Assembly: GCA_910578525.1 (NCBI GenBank)
Contig: CAJTRF010000004.1
Location: forward strand, 1 to 57,662
Length of the DNA: 57,662 nt
Direction of reading: 5' to 3'
Source of the DNA: an uncultured Mycoplasmatales bacterium
GTDB lineage: Bacteria; Bacillota_I; Bacilli_A; Mycoplasmatales; Mycoplasmoidaceae
Part shown: piece after piece, positions 10,803-20,115 of the stretch
Numbering within the stretch: position 1 is the first letter of the stretch
Layout: each line of letters opens with the position of its first letter
Notes under the pieces: generated by a model
Database searches by the model: none
Seen by the model: only the letters and a program-made list of their open reading frames with translations
What the model was told of the DNA's origin: nothing
Program-made: the position numbers and the translations under genes

Positions 10803-10862
10803 TTAATGAACTCTTACTCTCTCTCTCTCTCTCTCGAGCGCCTTAATTATTTTTTTGTTCAT
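10803..10862 (-). CDS. 19-codon leader ORF reading through the (CT)n repeat
   Basis: ATG at 10862, just downstream of a TATAAT box (10878-10883), encodes MNKKIIKALE followed by an Arg-Glu dipeptide run from the (AG)n repeat, then VRVH and TAA. It has only a weak Shine-Dalgarno (TAAAG), so translation is a proposal. Loss of one repeat unit, or gain of two, would shift reading into a frame that stays open to a TAG at 10756-10758 in the middle of the hairpin. Gain of one unit would end at 10814. Confidence 0.35.
   Translation of the reverse strand: MNKKIIKALERERERVRVH
10817..10835. repeat. (CT)9-C dinucleotide repeat (AG on the transcribed strand)
   Basis: Nineteen bases of strict CT alternation upstream of the methyltransferase/HNH operon. 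Dinucleotide tracts of this kind slip during replication and are the usual cause of phase-variable modification genes. It lies ~90 bp upstream of the methyltransferase start, inside the short leader ORF and not in the methyltransferase itself. Confidence 0.9.
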
Positions 10863-10905
10863 ATTTATCTTTAGTTTATTATATAAAAACTACAATAATT
10901 CTTTT

Positions 10906-10938
10906 AAAAAAACACCAGACATTAACCTGGTGTTTTTT
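10906..10938. terminator. Intrinsic terminator of tmRNA, copy 2 of 32-bp repeat
   Basis: Same 32-bp sequence as 8038-8069 with one extra T. On the minus strand it forms the stem-loop plus T-run just after the 3' end of ssrA. It also marks the right border of the methyltransferase/HNH island. Confidence 0.9.
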
Positions 10939-10941
10939 ATA

Positions 10942-11343
10942 TGGTGGAGATGACGGGAATTGAACCCGTTTCCACAAATAACCTTCTATCAAAGTCTACA
11001 GTTTAGTTTTAATTTAGAGCATTCATTAAACATTATTAGGTAATAAAACGAACCTATGTTTAACTAATCCGATGGGATTAATTCTTCTTATCGGAGTCAA
11101 AGAATATAGCTATTTATGTTAATGTATTAATGTAAATAGCAAACACTAATACCTATTCCAAAGTTAAATTAAGCTAAATATGCTAAATTAAGGTTTTGGT
11201 TTGACATTTGGTTAATCATGAATGCTTCGTCCATGTTAACGTTGTCATTGTTGTTGTCTGCATTTAAGAAGACCTTGAGCTATAAGGGGCAAACCCCACT
11301 GCATTTGGTAGTCAATTATTCATGTCGAAGCCTTGACATCCCC
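10942..11343 (-). ncRNA. ssrA: Transfer-messenger RNA
   Basis: 402 nt. The 5' end GGGGATGTCAAGG and the 3' end with TTCAATTCC T-loop, TCATCTCCACCA acceptor and encoded CCA form the tRNA-like half. The tag frame starts with GCA at 11259-11261, encodes 30 residues (begins ADNNNDNVNMDEAF, ends LNLAYLA) and stops with TAA at 11169-11171. The tag is longer than the ~10-residue tags of most bacteria, as known for other mycoplasmas. A TAAAAT -10 element lies a few bases upstream of position 11343. It rescues stalled ribosomes with SmpB, which is not in this window. Confidence 0.96.
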
Positions 11344-11379
11344 ACAATATTTTACCTTAATTTAACTGAATATGAGTAA

Positions 11380-12939
11380 TTATTTAATTCTTAAATAAAT
11401 AGGAGAAGACTCATTAACAGTATGTTTATCAAGCAATTCAAACTTATCAATTGAATTAATAGAAAGTTGTTCATTAGATAAATTCAATTGACTAATTGCT
11501 TGTTTGGTGCCTTTTGTCAAGATTGGTGATAAAAAGAAAGTCATGATTCTTACTACATTAATTAATGTGTATAAGAAAGCATTGATTTCATTAGTCTTAT
11601 TCTCTTTAAATAAAACTCATGGTTTCTTGTCTTCAATATATTTATTAGCATGATCACCTAGTGTCATGATATCAATAATCATTTGCTGTAGTTTATTGTC
11701 ATTAATGTGTTTAACACATTTAGAAATCGTTGCTTTAGCAAATGAGATTAATTCATTATCGTTATTATCAAAGTATTGGTCATCAGGTTTGTTAACAACT
11801 TTATTAGAGTATTTTGTTAACATACCAATAGTTCTAGAAACTAAATTTCCATAGTTATTAGCTAAATCATTATTAAAACAATTAATAAATAGATCTTTAG
11901 AAAAAACGCCATCATTTTCTAAAGAAATTTCTTTAACTAAGAAATATCTTAGAGCATCTGAACCATAGTTTTGAATATATTCAAAAGGGTCAATAACATT
12001 ACCTAAAGACTTACTCATTTTACCTTTGTCTGTAATAATTCAACCATGAGAAATGATGTGAGTTGGTTTTCTTATATTCAACATTTCTAACATAATTGGT
12101 CAATAGATACAGTGAAATCTTGTAATTTCTTTAGACATTAAATGAACAATTTCACAAGATTCATCATTTCAGTAATGTTGATAATTTTTATCATCATTAC
12201 TTAAATAACCTAAACCTGATAAATAGATCATTAAAGCATCTATTCATACATAAACAACATGTTTATCGTCATTAGGAACTTTAATTCCTCAATCATAAGT
12301 AGTACGACTGATTGATAAATCAGTCAACCCTTGATTAATAAAATTATTGTTCAATTCTTTTAATCTATTATTTGGATAAATAAATGTTGGATGGTTTATT
12401 AAATATTCTTTTAATCAATTTTCAAATTGACTAATTTTTAAAAAATATGATTGTTCTTTCTTGTAACTTAATTTATGTCCTACTTTACAATAAAGACAAT
12501 TATCATCTTCATGCTTAACAGCTTGAGACTTTGTATAGTTTTCTTCACATTGAACACAATACAAGCCTTCTCAGTTATCTAAGTAGATAAAGTTTTTTTC
12601 TGTATAAATTTGAAAAACTTTTTCTACTAAATCACAGTGTTGTTTACTAGTGGTTCTTGCAAACACATTGTAATTGATATCTAAATCTTTTCATAATTGT
12701 TGGAATTTATTTGCAATTTCATCAACAAATTGTTGAGGTTGTTTATTTTCTTTTTGAGCTTTTTCAAAAATCTTTTGACCATGTTCATCCATACCAGTCA
12801 AAAAGAAAACATCATTACCAATTAGTTTCTTACTACGAGCTAAGCTATCAGCTAAGATGGTAGTATAAGAGTGACCAATATGAGGATTTCCTGATGCGTA
12901 ATATATTGGAGTTGTAATATATACTTTTTTATTACCCAT
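11380..12939 (-). CDS. metG: Methionyl-tRNA synthetase
   Basis: 519 aa, class I synthetase. It has the HIGH motif as HIGH in NPHIGHSYTT (residues ~20-23) and KMSKS in KMSKSLGNVIDPF. A zinc knuckle is formed by CVQCEENY and CLYC around residue 130-150. There is no C-terminal tRNA-binding (EMAP) domain, as usual for mycoplasmas. Start: the ATG at 12939 begins MGNKKVYITTPIYYASGNPH. A TATAATATT -10-like box ends only ~7 nt upstream, so the mRNA may be almost leaderless. An in-frame ATG at 12960 is possible but overlaps that box. UGA Trp codons are numerous. Confidence 0.95.
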
Positions 12940-13125
12940 GCTAAATATTATAAGTAACACTTATATTTAAAGCATTTAGATTGATGATTTTTTTATTTTG
13001 TAGAAGAAAATAGATGAAAAATAAAAAAATTTTTTATTCATAAAACATTGAAAATATAGGGGTTTTTGAATAAACTAAAAATATTTTTTACAAAAATAGC
13101 CTATCAGAACCATAGGTATATATAT

Positions 13126-13155
13126 GAAGGCACAAATAGTACACTTGTGGCCTTC
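13126..13155 (+). promoter_or_regulatory. 5' leader hairpin that can alternatively mask an SD
   Basis: GAAGGCACAA (13126-13135) pairs with TTGT-G-GCCTTC (13145-13155, one bulged G), just after a TATATAT -10-like sequence. The 3' arm CCTTC (13151-13155) could instead pair with the Shine-Dalgarno GAAGG (13169-13173) of the next gene. Two mutually exclusive structures are therefore possible. Confidence 0.45.
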
Positions 13156-13181
13156 AAAAAAAACACAAGAAGGACTACAAA

Positions 13182-13460
13182 ATGTTTAAAGAACAAGACA
13201 TAATTTTATTGAATACATGAGAAGCTCTGAAAGAATTTATTAACAATACTAACTACAGAGATTCAAATGTGTTTGTCAAAGATAATTTTATAGTTGCTCA
13301 TAAGAGTAATCTATATCATGCGCATGAAGAACAACCAAAATGGGCTGCTATTATGGAAAGACGAATCTTTGATACTCTTAATAAAATTGATTCTCGTTTA
13401 ACTAATGTAGAAAATAAACTTGATAATGTGATAAGAGTTAATAATCTTAAGACTGAATAA
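13182..13460 (+). CDS. Small protein with C-terminal coiled coil
   Basis: 92 aa, beginning MFKEQDIILLNTWEALKEF. Start ATG at 13182 has Shine-Dalgarno AGAAGGA 8 nt upstream. One UGA Trp occurs near residue 13. The C-terminal third (ERRIFDTLNKIDSRLTNVEN) is a heptad-patterned coiled coil resembling the tails of the DUF16-type families expanded in mycoplasmas. No signal peptide or membrane segment. Function not recognised. It is a stand-alone gene between metG and recA, with its own promoter and structured leader. Confidence 0.7.
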
Positions 13461-13599
13461 TGAGTTTATTTATTGTGTTAATTAACATGAATTGCATTAA
13501 TTAATGCAATTACATCAGGAATTAAGTTTTATACTAATATAGTATTTTGTTAGTTCCATTATGAAAAAAAATAAAAAGTTGAAAGGAAAATGTAATAAA

Positions 13600-14601
13600 A
13601 TGAACGAACAAAAAATATTTGATGAAGCTATTAAGCAGATTCAAGAACAGTTTGGCAAAGGATGTATCTCAAGTTTTTCAAAAAATGCAGGTAATGTGGA
13701 TGTAATCCCATCAGGTAGTTTGCAATTAGATAATGCATTAGGGGTTGGAGGATATCCTAAAGGAAAGATCATTGAAATTTATGGAAATGAATCTTCTGGT
13801 AAATCCACTCTTGCTATGCAAGCGGTTGCCTCTTGCCAAAGAATTAATGGCAAGTGTGCTTATATTGATGTAGAGCACTCATTAGATGCTAAATATTGTG
13901 AAGTAAATGGTATTGATCTATCAAAACTATTGTTAGCTCAACCAGATTCAGGAGAACAAGCGTTTGCGTTGATTGAAGCTTTAGTAAAAACAGGAATGAT
14001 TGATTTAATCATAGTAGATTCAGTAGCTGCTCTTGTGCCGCAAGCTGAAATTGATGGAGAAATTTCTGATCAAACTATTGGCTTGCATGCAAGACTTATG
14101 TCCAAAGGATTAAGAATCCTTGAAACATTGCTTGCAAAATATAACACTACAATAATTTTCATCAATCAAATTCGTGAAAAAATTGGAGTAATGTTTGGCA
14201 ACAATGAAACAACCACAGGAGGACGCGCTTTAAGATTCTATTCATCAATTAGAATTGAACTTAAACGTGCTGAATTAATTAAAAGAGGAAATGATTGCAT
14301 TGGCATTAAATCATGTGCTAAGATTGTTAAAAACAAGTTAGCTCCTCCTTTAATGAGGGCTTACATTGAAATTTATTTCAATGAAGGAATTGATCATACT
14401 ATGGAAATAATTGATTATGCTCTTGAAATGAATGTTATCGAAAAAAGGGGTGCATGATATTATTACAAAGATAAAAAGATTGGACAAGGTAAAGATGCTA
14501 CGAAGAAAACATTGTTAGACAACCTTGATGTCTTTGAGGACATTAAACAAACTTGTTTAAATCTTAAAAAATCTAATGAGGAAGTAAAACAACCTAAATA
14601 A
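13600..14601 (+). CDS. recA: Recombinase A
   Basis: 333 aa. ATP-dependent strand exchange in homologous recombination. Walker A is GNESSGKST near residue 60, Walker B is DLIIVDSVAAL, and the L2 region follows (FINQIREKIGVMFGNNETTTGG). An ATG at 13561 would add 13 Lys-rich residues. I prefer 13600 because AAAGGAAA lies 10 nt upstream of it. UGA Trp at 14455. It is followed by ruvA and ruvB in the same direction, making a recombination cluster. No LexA box or lexA is visible. Confidence 0.95.
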
Positions 14602-14673
14602 TTTGGGTTGTATATTACAAAATTAATTTGAACTTATATAGTTCTATTTTTATATCACTGAAAGGAAATAAAT

Positions 14674-15273
14674 ATGGTTTCATACATTATTGGAAAAATT
14701 ACATCATTAAATAAAAAAACCATTACTGTAGAAAGTAATTGAACAGGATATGTAATAAATGTTACTAACCCAGAATTATTTGAATTGGGTAAAGTAAGGA
14801 AAATTTATTTACATAAACATACTTCTTTAACAAATAAAAATTCTGTTAACGAAGAATATTATGGTTTTGTTAACTATGATCAGAAAGAAATGTTTTTAAA
14901 ATTGCTATCTCTAAACGGCATTGGTCCAAAAACAGCAATTCAAATTTTGAAAAATGATTTGTCATTAATCAAAAATATGATTTTAAGTAAAGATGTTAAA
15001 GGGCTAAGTGCATGTCAATCTATAAACGAAAAGGTTGCAAGACAAATGATTGACAACATTGAGATTTCTTCTAAAGAAGGATTAAAAACAAATCAAAAAA
15101 TTTCAGAGCTTATTAGTGCTCTTGAATCGTTGGGCTATCAAAAGAATGAAATTGAAGATGTCATTAGTAATAAAGAAATTATTGGTGATACTTCAATTGA
15201 TTTGTCAGATCTTGTTTCAAATGCCATTAAATACATTGCAATAAAAGCAGATGGAATTAGTAAGACCGCATAA
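14674..15273 (+). CDS. ruvA: Holliday junction DNA helicase subunit RuvA
   Basis: 199 aa. It tetramerises on Holliday junctions and loads RuvB. OB-fold N-terminus MVSYIIGKI, then paired helix-hairpin-helix motifs (SLNGIGPKTAIQIL), then a C-terminal domain contacting RuvB (ELISALESLGYQKNEIEDVI). Start ATG 14674 follows AAAGGAAA. It overlaps ruvB by 23 nt, implying coupled translation. Confidence 0.92.
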
Positions 15274-16168
15274 TCTTTCTGAGTTTAAAGGTAAAAAAGA
15301 GATAAAGGACAATGTCTCTGTTTACATAAAATCTTCTTTAAAAAATAATACTACACTTGATCATTGTTTATTTTATGGTTTAGCAGGTACTGGCAAAACA
15401 ACACTAGCTTTAATAATTGCTAATGAACTAAATCAAAAAATCAAAATTGTACAAGGTGGAAATATTCAAAAACCAACAGATATTATTAATATTGTTTTGT
15501 CTTTGCATGAAAAAGACGTCTTATTCATCGATGAAATTCATGCAATAAATCCACAAGTTGTAGAATTGTTATATTCAATTACTGAAGATTTTGCAATTGA
15601 CATAAACTTAGGAAAAGATTTTAACTCAAAATTAACAAGAGTTAAAATACCTCATTTTACATTAGTTGGAGCTACAACTAATTTAGGTAAGATCCCAAGA
15701 GCATTTGAAGAAAGATTTGGAATTATTATTTATTTTGGCCCTTATAGTAAAGAAGAAATTTTAGAAATAATTAATTTTTATTGTAAAAAATATAAAATTG
15801 AAATTTCAGACAAAGACAAAGATTTAATAGCAGGCAACTCTAAGGGCATACCAAGAATTGCTAATAAAATTATTCGTAGAGTAAAAGATTTTAAAACAAT
15901 AGATGATAAAGTCTCTATAAAAACTATTTTAAAACGATTAGGTATTATTAAAAACGGAATAAATGAATTAGATTTAAAATATTTAGAATCTCTAAATGAA
16001 TTTAATTCACCTGTAGGAATTAAAACAATTTCTCATGCCATAATGATTGATGAAAACACAATTGAACAAAAAATAGAGCCGTATTTAATTCAATTAAAAT
16101 ATATCAACAAAACTAGTAAAGGTCGTTGTTTAACAGACAATGGTAAAAACTTCTTAGTTAAGATTTAA
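15251..16168 (+). CDS. ruvB: Holliday junction branch-migration ATPase RuvB
   Basis: 305 aa. AAA+ motor with Walker A GLAGTGKTT, Walker B VLFIDEIHAI, sensor GATTN and arginine-finger segment RAFEERFGI, followed by the C-terminal winged helix. Its start lies inside ruvA. Its 3' end overlaps the convergent dinB gene by 11 nt. Slightly shorter than the usual ~330 aa because the N-terminus begins directly at MELVRPHNLSEF. Confidence 0.93.
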   Translation: MELVRPHNLSEFKGKKEIKDNVSVYIKSSLKNNTTLDHCLFYGLAGTGKTTLALIIANELNQKIKIVQGGNIQKPTDIINIVLSLHEKDVLFIDEIHAINPQVVELLYSITEDFAIDINLGKDFNSKLTRVKIPHFTLVGATTNLGKIPRAFEERFGIIIYFGPYSKEEILEIINFYCKKYKIEISDKDKDLIAGNSKGIPRIANKIIRRVKDFKTIDDKVSIKTILKRLGIIKNGINELDLKYLESLNEFNSPVGIKTISHAIMIDENTIEQKIEPYLIQLKYINKTSKGRCLTDNGKNFLVKI

Positions 16169-17345
16169 GTTTATCGGCTGTTTTCAAAATATTTATAGAA
16201 AATTTATTATTTACATCATCAATTATTTTTTTAATATTATTAACTTTTGTCTTTGGTTTTGGTGATTGATCAAACAAATTATTTTCTCTCTCATCAATTT
16301 TTTTCAAATTTGAAATACCAACGCCAATCAAACGAATTTTTCTATTAGAAAAAAATTCTGTATACATGTTTAAAAAATAAACATACATTATTTCTTGATC
16401 ATTAATATGTCTTGGCAAAGTTTTGTTTTTAGAAGTTAAAATGAATTTTGGACTTTTAATAAATACAGATAATGTTTTACCCTCTAAATCGTAATAATTT
16501 AATTCATCACATATTTCTTGAGTAAATTTTTTGATATAGATTTTAATTTCATTAAAATCGTTTGTATCATTTAACAATGTTCTACTTTTGCTGATTGATT
16601 TAGGTTCTCCATAAGAGTAGACCAATTCATCATCTCCGATACCATTAGCGTTATTGATAAAATAATCTTTGTTATTTCCAAAAATTGATGATAGCAAAGA
16701 TAGATCCTTACATTTTGCTAAATCTCTAATTGTTGTTATGCCGTTTTGAATTAATTTTTTTTCAGAAGATTTACCAACAAAATACATATTGCCAATCGGT
16801 TGAGGTCAAATTATCCTTTTTATATCTTCTTGAGAAAAAATCTGAGTAATACCCATCGGTTTCTTATAGTCACTTCCCATTTTTGCTAAAAATTTATTGT
16901 AAGATATACCGATTGATACATTTAAACTTAATTTGGTTTTAACCAATTTTTGAATCTTTTGAGCAATCTTTAGTGGAGTGTTAGTAGTGGTTACTAAATT
17001 AGTAATATCCATGTAACACTCATCAATAGATGCATATTCTATTTTATTAGAAACGTGTTCTAGTAACAAATCAATAAATTGTCTAGAATAAGATTCATAA
17101 AGTTCAAATTTATGTGAAACAACAACCGCTTCTGGACAAAGATTTTTGACCATAAAAATAGGCATCGCAGCTTTAATTCCATATTTTCTAGCTTCATAGT
17201 TTGGACTAGCTACAACAGAGCGTTTAGTCACTCCGCCAACTACAATAGGTTTACCTCTTAACGATGGATTATTAGCTTCTTCGCATGATGCAAAGAATGC
17301 ATTGATGTCAATATGAATAATTACTTTTTTATTTGTACTTGACAT
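16158..17345 (-). CDS. dinB: DNA polymerase IV (Y family)
   Basis: 395 aa. Translesion polymerase with catalytic carboxylates in IIHIDINAFFASCEEANNP (residues ~9-20) and YASIDECYMDIT (near residue 103). The helix-hairpin-helix and little-finger domains are in the second half. One UGA Trp at 16803-16805. It overlaps tlyA by 17 nt at its 5' end and ruvB tail-to-tail at its 3' end. Confidence 0.93.
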
Positions 17346-18063
17346 AAATTAGATATTCCTTGTTACCCTTACGACCTAATATAGGGGACTCACATAAGCC
17401 TAAAATCTTAAAATGATTTTTATTCAATATGTTTTCGATTTTTTGGATTATCTTTTTTCTTGTTTCTTCATTTGTAACAACACCATTAAAATTTTTAATT
17501 TTAATGTCTTCTAGTTCAAATTGTGGTTTGATTAAAAATACACCATTATATGAATAATCAAACAGCGTTAACAACCTATCAATAATTTTTATCAAAGAAA
17601 TAAAAGAAACATCGCACAAAACAAAATCAACTTTTTCTTCAAAAATATCTTTTTTAATGTTTTTGAAGTTAGTTTGCTCAAATAACTTTACTTTAGAATT
17701 ATTTCTTAAAGATTGATGCATTTGGTCTGTCCCTACATCTATTGAATATACTTTGTTAGCTTTATTCATTAAAGAAACTTGTGTAAATCCACCAGTTGAT
17801 GAACCAATGTCTAACACAACTTTATTTTTTAAATCAATTTTAAATTCATTGATTGCATGAACAAGTTTATAAGCTGCTCTGCTAACATAATCATCATTAT
17901 TGTTAATTGTTATTTCATCTTTATTAGTAACCATAAAGTTAGGCTTGTCAATAACAATGCCATTAACAGTCACGTTTCCTTCTTTAATTAAGTCTTGCGC
18001 CTTGTTTCTAGATTCAACAAGTTTACTTGTTACTAAAAAACTATCAAGTCTAACTTTATTCAT
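17329..18063 (-). CDS. tlyA: TlyA-type rRNA 2'-O-methyltransferase / hemolysin A family
   Basis: 244 aa. N-terminal S4 RNA-binding domain (RLDSFLVTSKLVESRNKAQDLIKEG) followed by an FtsJ-like Rossmann methyltransferase with SAM motif VLDIGSSTGGFTQ and catalytic-region CDVSFISL. The family methylates cytidines in 16S/23S rRNA; haemolysin activity is a historical label. Start ATG at 18063. It is divergent from the Bax-inhibitor-type gene and translationally overlapping with dinB downstream. Confidence 0.88.
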   Translation of the reverse strand: MNKVRLDSFLVTSKLVESRNKAQDLIKEGNVTVNGIVIDKPNFMVTNKDEITINNNDDYVSRAAYKLVHAINEFKIDLKNKVVLDIGSSTGGFTQVSLMNKANKVYSIDVGTDQMHQSLRNNSKVKLFEQTNFKNIKKDIFEEKVDFVLCDVSFISLIKIIDRLLTLFDYSYNGVFLIKPQFELEDIKIKNFNGVVTNEETRKKIIQKIENILNKNHFKILGLCESPILGRKGNKEYLIYVKYK

Positions 18064-18111
18064 AAATATTTATTAAATAGTATAATTTAAATTAATTCAA
18101 AGGAGTATTAA

Positions 18112-18879
18112 ATGGAAAATTTAAATGCAAAATATAAGGTAGTAAGCCAAACTCAATCTTCTATATTAATAAGAAGTTTTTTAGTTGCTGGACTATCATT
18201 CCTATTAATTTGTTTAATTGGATTAGGATTTGGAAAATTATTTGAATATGAAATATATGAAAAAGGTAACTTATCTGTAGTTAACTCTCTTTATATGATT
18301 AGTATTCTTTTAATCTTTATTTCTATGTTTGGTTCAATGTTAGTCTTTAGAAATTTATTGAACCAGAAAACAAGTAAAATCATATTCTGAATTGGGTTGT
18401 ATTGTTTAGCTCAAGGTATAGGATTCGGTATGTTGTTTTCATTATTCGCTCAAGATTCTTGAACATTAATTTTAATATTTGGAGTTTCAGGAATAATGTT
18501 TATTCTATGTGCCATTATTGGATATTTCATGAGCGCTAATGCTGTATTTAGTTTAATGAAAATGTTAAGTATTGGTTGAATTGTAACATTTGTATTAATG
18601 ATTTTAATGTTTATTCCAATGATCATTATGTTATCTATTGGTGGTTCATATGCAGGATTCCAATGATATTATTCATTAATTATGGGAATCTTTTGTTTAT
18701 TGTTTATGGGTTACATCTCTTATGATGTATGAATGATCTCTAAAACTAGTGAATTTGCACAAATCGCTGATTCAAGAGCATTCAATAATTTAAGTTTGTT
18801 TTTTGGTTATAGATTATTAATAGACTTTGTTGGTCTATTCTGAACTATAGCGTCTCTTATTTTAAGGTTTAGAAGATAG
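18112..18879 (+). CDS. Bax inhibitor-1/YccA family membrane protein
   Basis: 255 aa with about seven hydrophobic segments. The family-like C-terminus YISYDVWMISKTS...SRAFNNLSLFFGYRLLIDFVGLFW carries conserved acidic residues of BI-1 proteins (calcium leak or stress-related in other organisms). Start ATG 18112 has Shine-Dalgarno AAAGGAG. A TATAAT box lies in the short divergent interval with tlyA. The last base of its TAG stop is the first base of the recU GTG. Confidence 0.82.
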
Positions 18880-19370
18880 TGAGTAATGCTAATCGTGGCA
18901 TGTACGCAGAAGAATTAGTTAATAGAACTAATTCTTATTATTATGAACATGACATTGCCTTAATTGAAAAAAGATATATACCCATAAAGATAATTAAAAC
19001 ACTTAATGAAAATACCATAATAGGCAAACTATTGGCAAAGTCATATGTTGACTATTGTGGAATTTATAAAGGTAAACACATTGAATTTGAAGTTAAGCAA
19101 ACAAATAACAATAATTTTGATCTTTCATTAATTAAAGAACACCAATTAAAACATTTGATCAACAATAAAAGACACGGAGGAGTTGCGTTTATTATTGTGT
19201 ATTTTAATTCTTTAGAACAATTTTATTTAATATCAATTGATAATATTCTTGAGTGAAAAGAAAACAACAAATCTAATACAATCAAACATGAATTTATTAA
19301 AGATAAATGTCAATTAATTGAAATTTCTTTTCCGGGGATAATTGATTATTTACCGTTTATTGGATTATAA
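18879..19370 (+). CDS. recU: Holliday junction resolvase RecU
   Basis: 163 aa. Type II restriction-like nuclease that resolves Holliday junctions in Gram-positive lineages and mollicutes. Conserved features are NRGMYAEELVNRTN, the DYCGIYKGKHIEFEVKQT active-site strand (D, E, K) and the C-terminal LPFIGL. It starts with GTG overlapping the preceding stop codon (TAGTG). One UGA Trp at 19254. Functionally it completes the RecA-RuvAB set just upstream. Confidence 0.9.
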
Positions 19371-19418
19371 AAGTTAATTTATACTACTTACAAGCATAGC
19401 ATATTATATAATTTAAAT

Positions 19419-19694
19419 ATGAGTAAATATCATTACAATATTGAAAAGAAAGAAACTAAAACAAATCCTGGTGTTATTAACTTAAAAAAAGTTAAAAAAA
19501 TCGAAACAATTGATGGTGGTAGAAAACCTCCAAAAGTTTCTCTTCGTAATCTTTTTATTCAATTTATGAATAAACAAGAAGAATTTAATAAACGTCAAGA
19601 ACAGTTTAATAAGCGTCAAGATGAACGTTGAGAACGTCAAGAAGAATTTAATAAAACTGTTATAGATACTTTCAAACGTAACAATCTCAAATAA
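19419..19694 (+). CDS. Small heptad-repeat coiled-coil protein
   Basis: 91 aa. Its middle contains near-exact seven-residue repeats: EEFNKRQ, EQFNKRQ, DERWERQ, EEFNKTV, an uninterrupted coiled coil with one UGA Trp. The N-terminal half is basic (LKKVKKIETIDGGRKPPK). The final residues FKRNNLK resemble the C-terminus of the small protein at 13182-13460 (VNNLKTE). Function not recognised; similar DUF16-like families are abundant in mycoplasmas. No Shine-Dalgarno is obvious. It ends at a shared convergent terminator. Confidence 0.65.
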
Positions 19695-19732
19695 ATTTTT
19701 CAAAGAACTTTTATTTATCTAGACTGTAAAAT

Positions 19733-19765
19733 AAAAACCAACACTTAATCACGGTGTTGGTTTTT
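19733..19765. terminator. Bidirectional terminator between coiled-coil gene and HU
   Basis: AAAAACCAACAC pairs with GTGTTGGTTTTT around a short loop. It has a T-run on both strands, serving both convergent genes. Confidence 0.9.
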
Positions 19766-19787
19766 ATTAATCAATTTTATCTAACTA

Positions 19788-20072
19788 TTAAAGAACTGCT
19801 TCTTTTAATGCTTTAGAAACTCTAAATTTAACAACTTTTTTAGCTGGTACTTTAATTTGTTTTCCAGTTTGAGGGTTTCTCATCATTCTAGCTTTACGGC
19901 TAATTAATTTTAATTTTCCTAAGTTGCATACTCTGCAAGTTCCGCTTGATTTAACTTCTTTGCAAGCTACATCGTTTAAGCAGTTTAATACAGTTTTTAC
20001 ACTCTTAGTAGGAAGATCAGTTTGATCTGAAATTTTTTTAATGATTTGATTCATTGTTAATGGTTTTGACAT
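19788..20072 (-). CDS. hup: DNA-binding protein HU
   Basis: 94 aa. Nucleoid protein of the HU/IHF family. Signature region MRNPQTGKQIKVPAKKVVKFRVSK matches the DNA-binding beta arm and C-terminal helix. It has four cysteines (Cys at CLNDVACKE and TCRVCN), which is unusual for HU. Preceded on its strand by AAGGAGAAA. A stand-alone gene with its own terminator. Confidence 0.92.
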   Translation of the reverse strand: MSKPLTMNQIIKKISDQTDLPTKSVKTVLNCLNDVACKEVKSSGTCRVCNLGKLKLISRKARMMRNPQTGKQIKVPAKKVVKFRVSKALKEAVL

Positions 20073-20115
20073 ATTTTTCTTATTTCTCCTTATGTAATAT
20101 ATTATATTGTTTTTG

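Noticed and set aside
10727..10862. The (CT)n-containing frame as the real N-terminus of the methyltransferase
   Set aside because: All three frames between the repeat and ATG 10727 hold a TAA or TAG (10803 and 10752, 10756, 10814), so no repeat length joins them into one protein.
13561..13599. Longer recA start at 13561
   Set aside because: It has no Shine-Dalgarno and adds a Lys-rich segment unlike RecA; the AAAGGAAA upstream of 13600 fits better.
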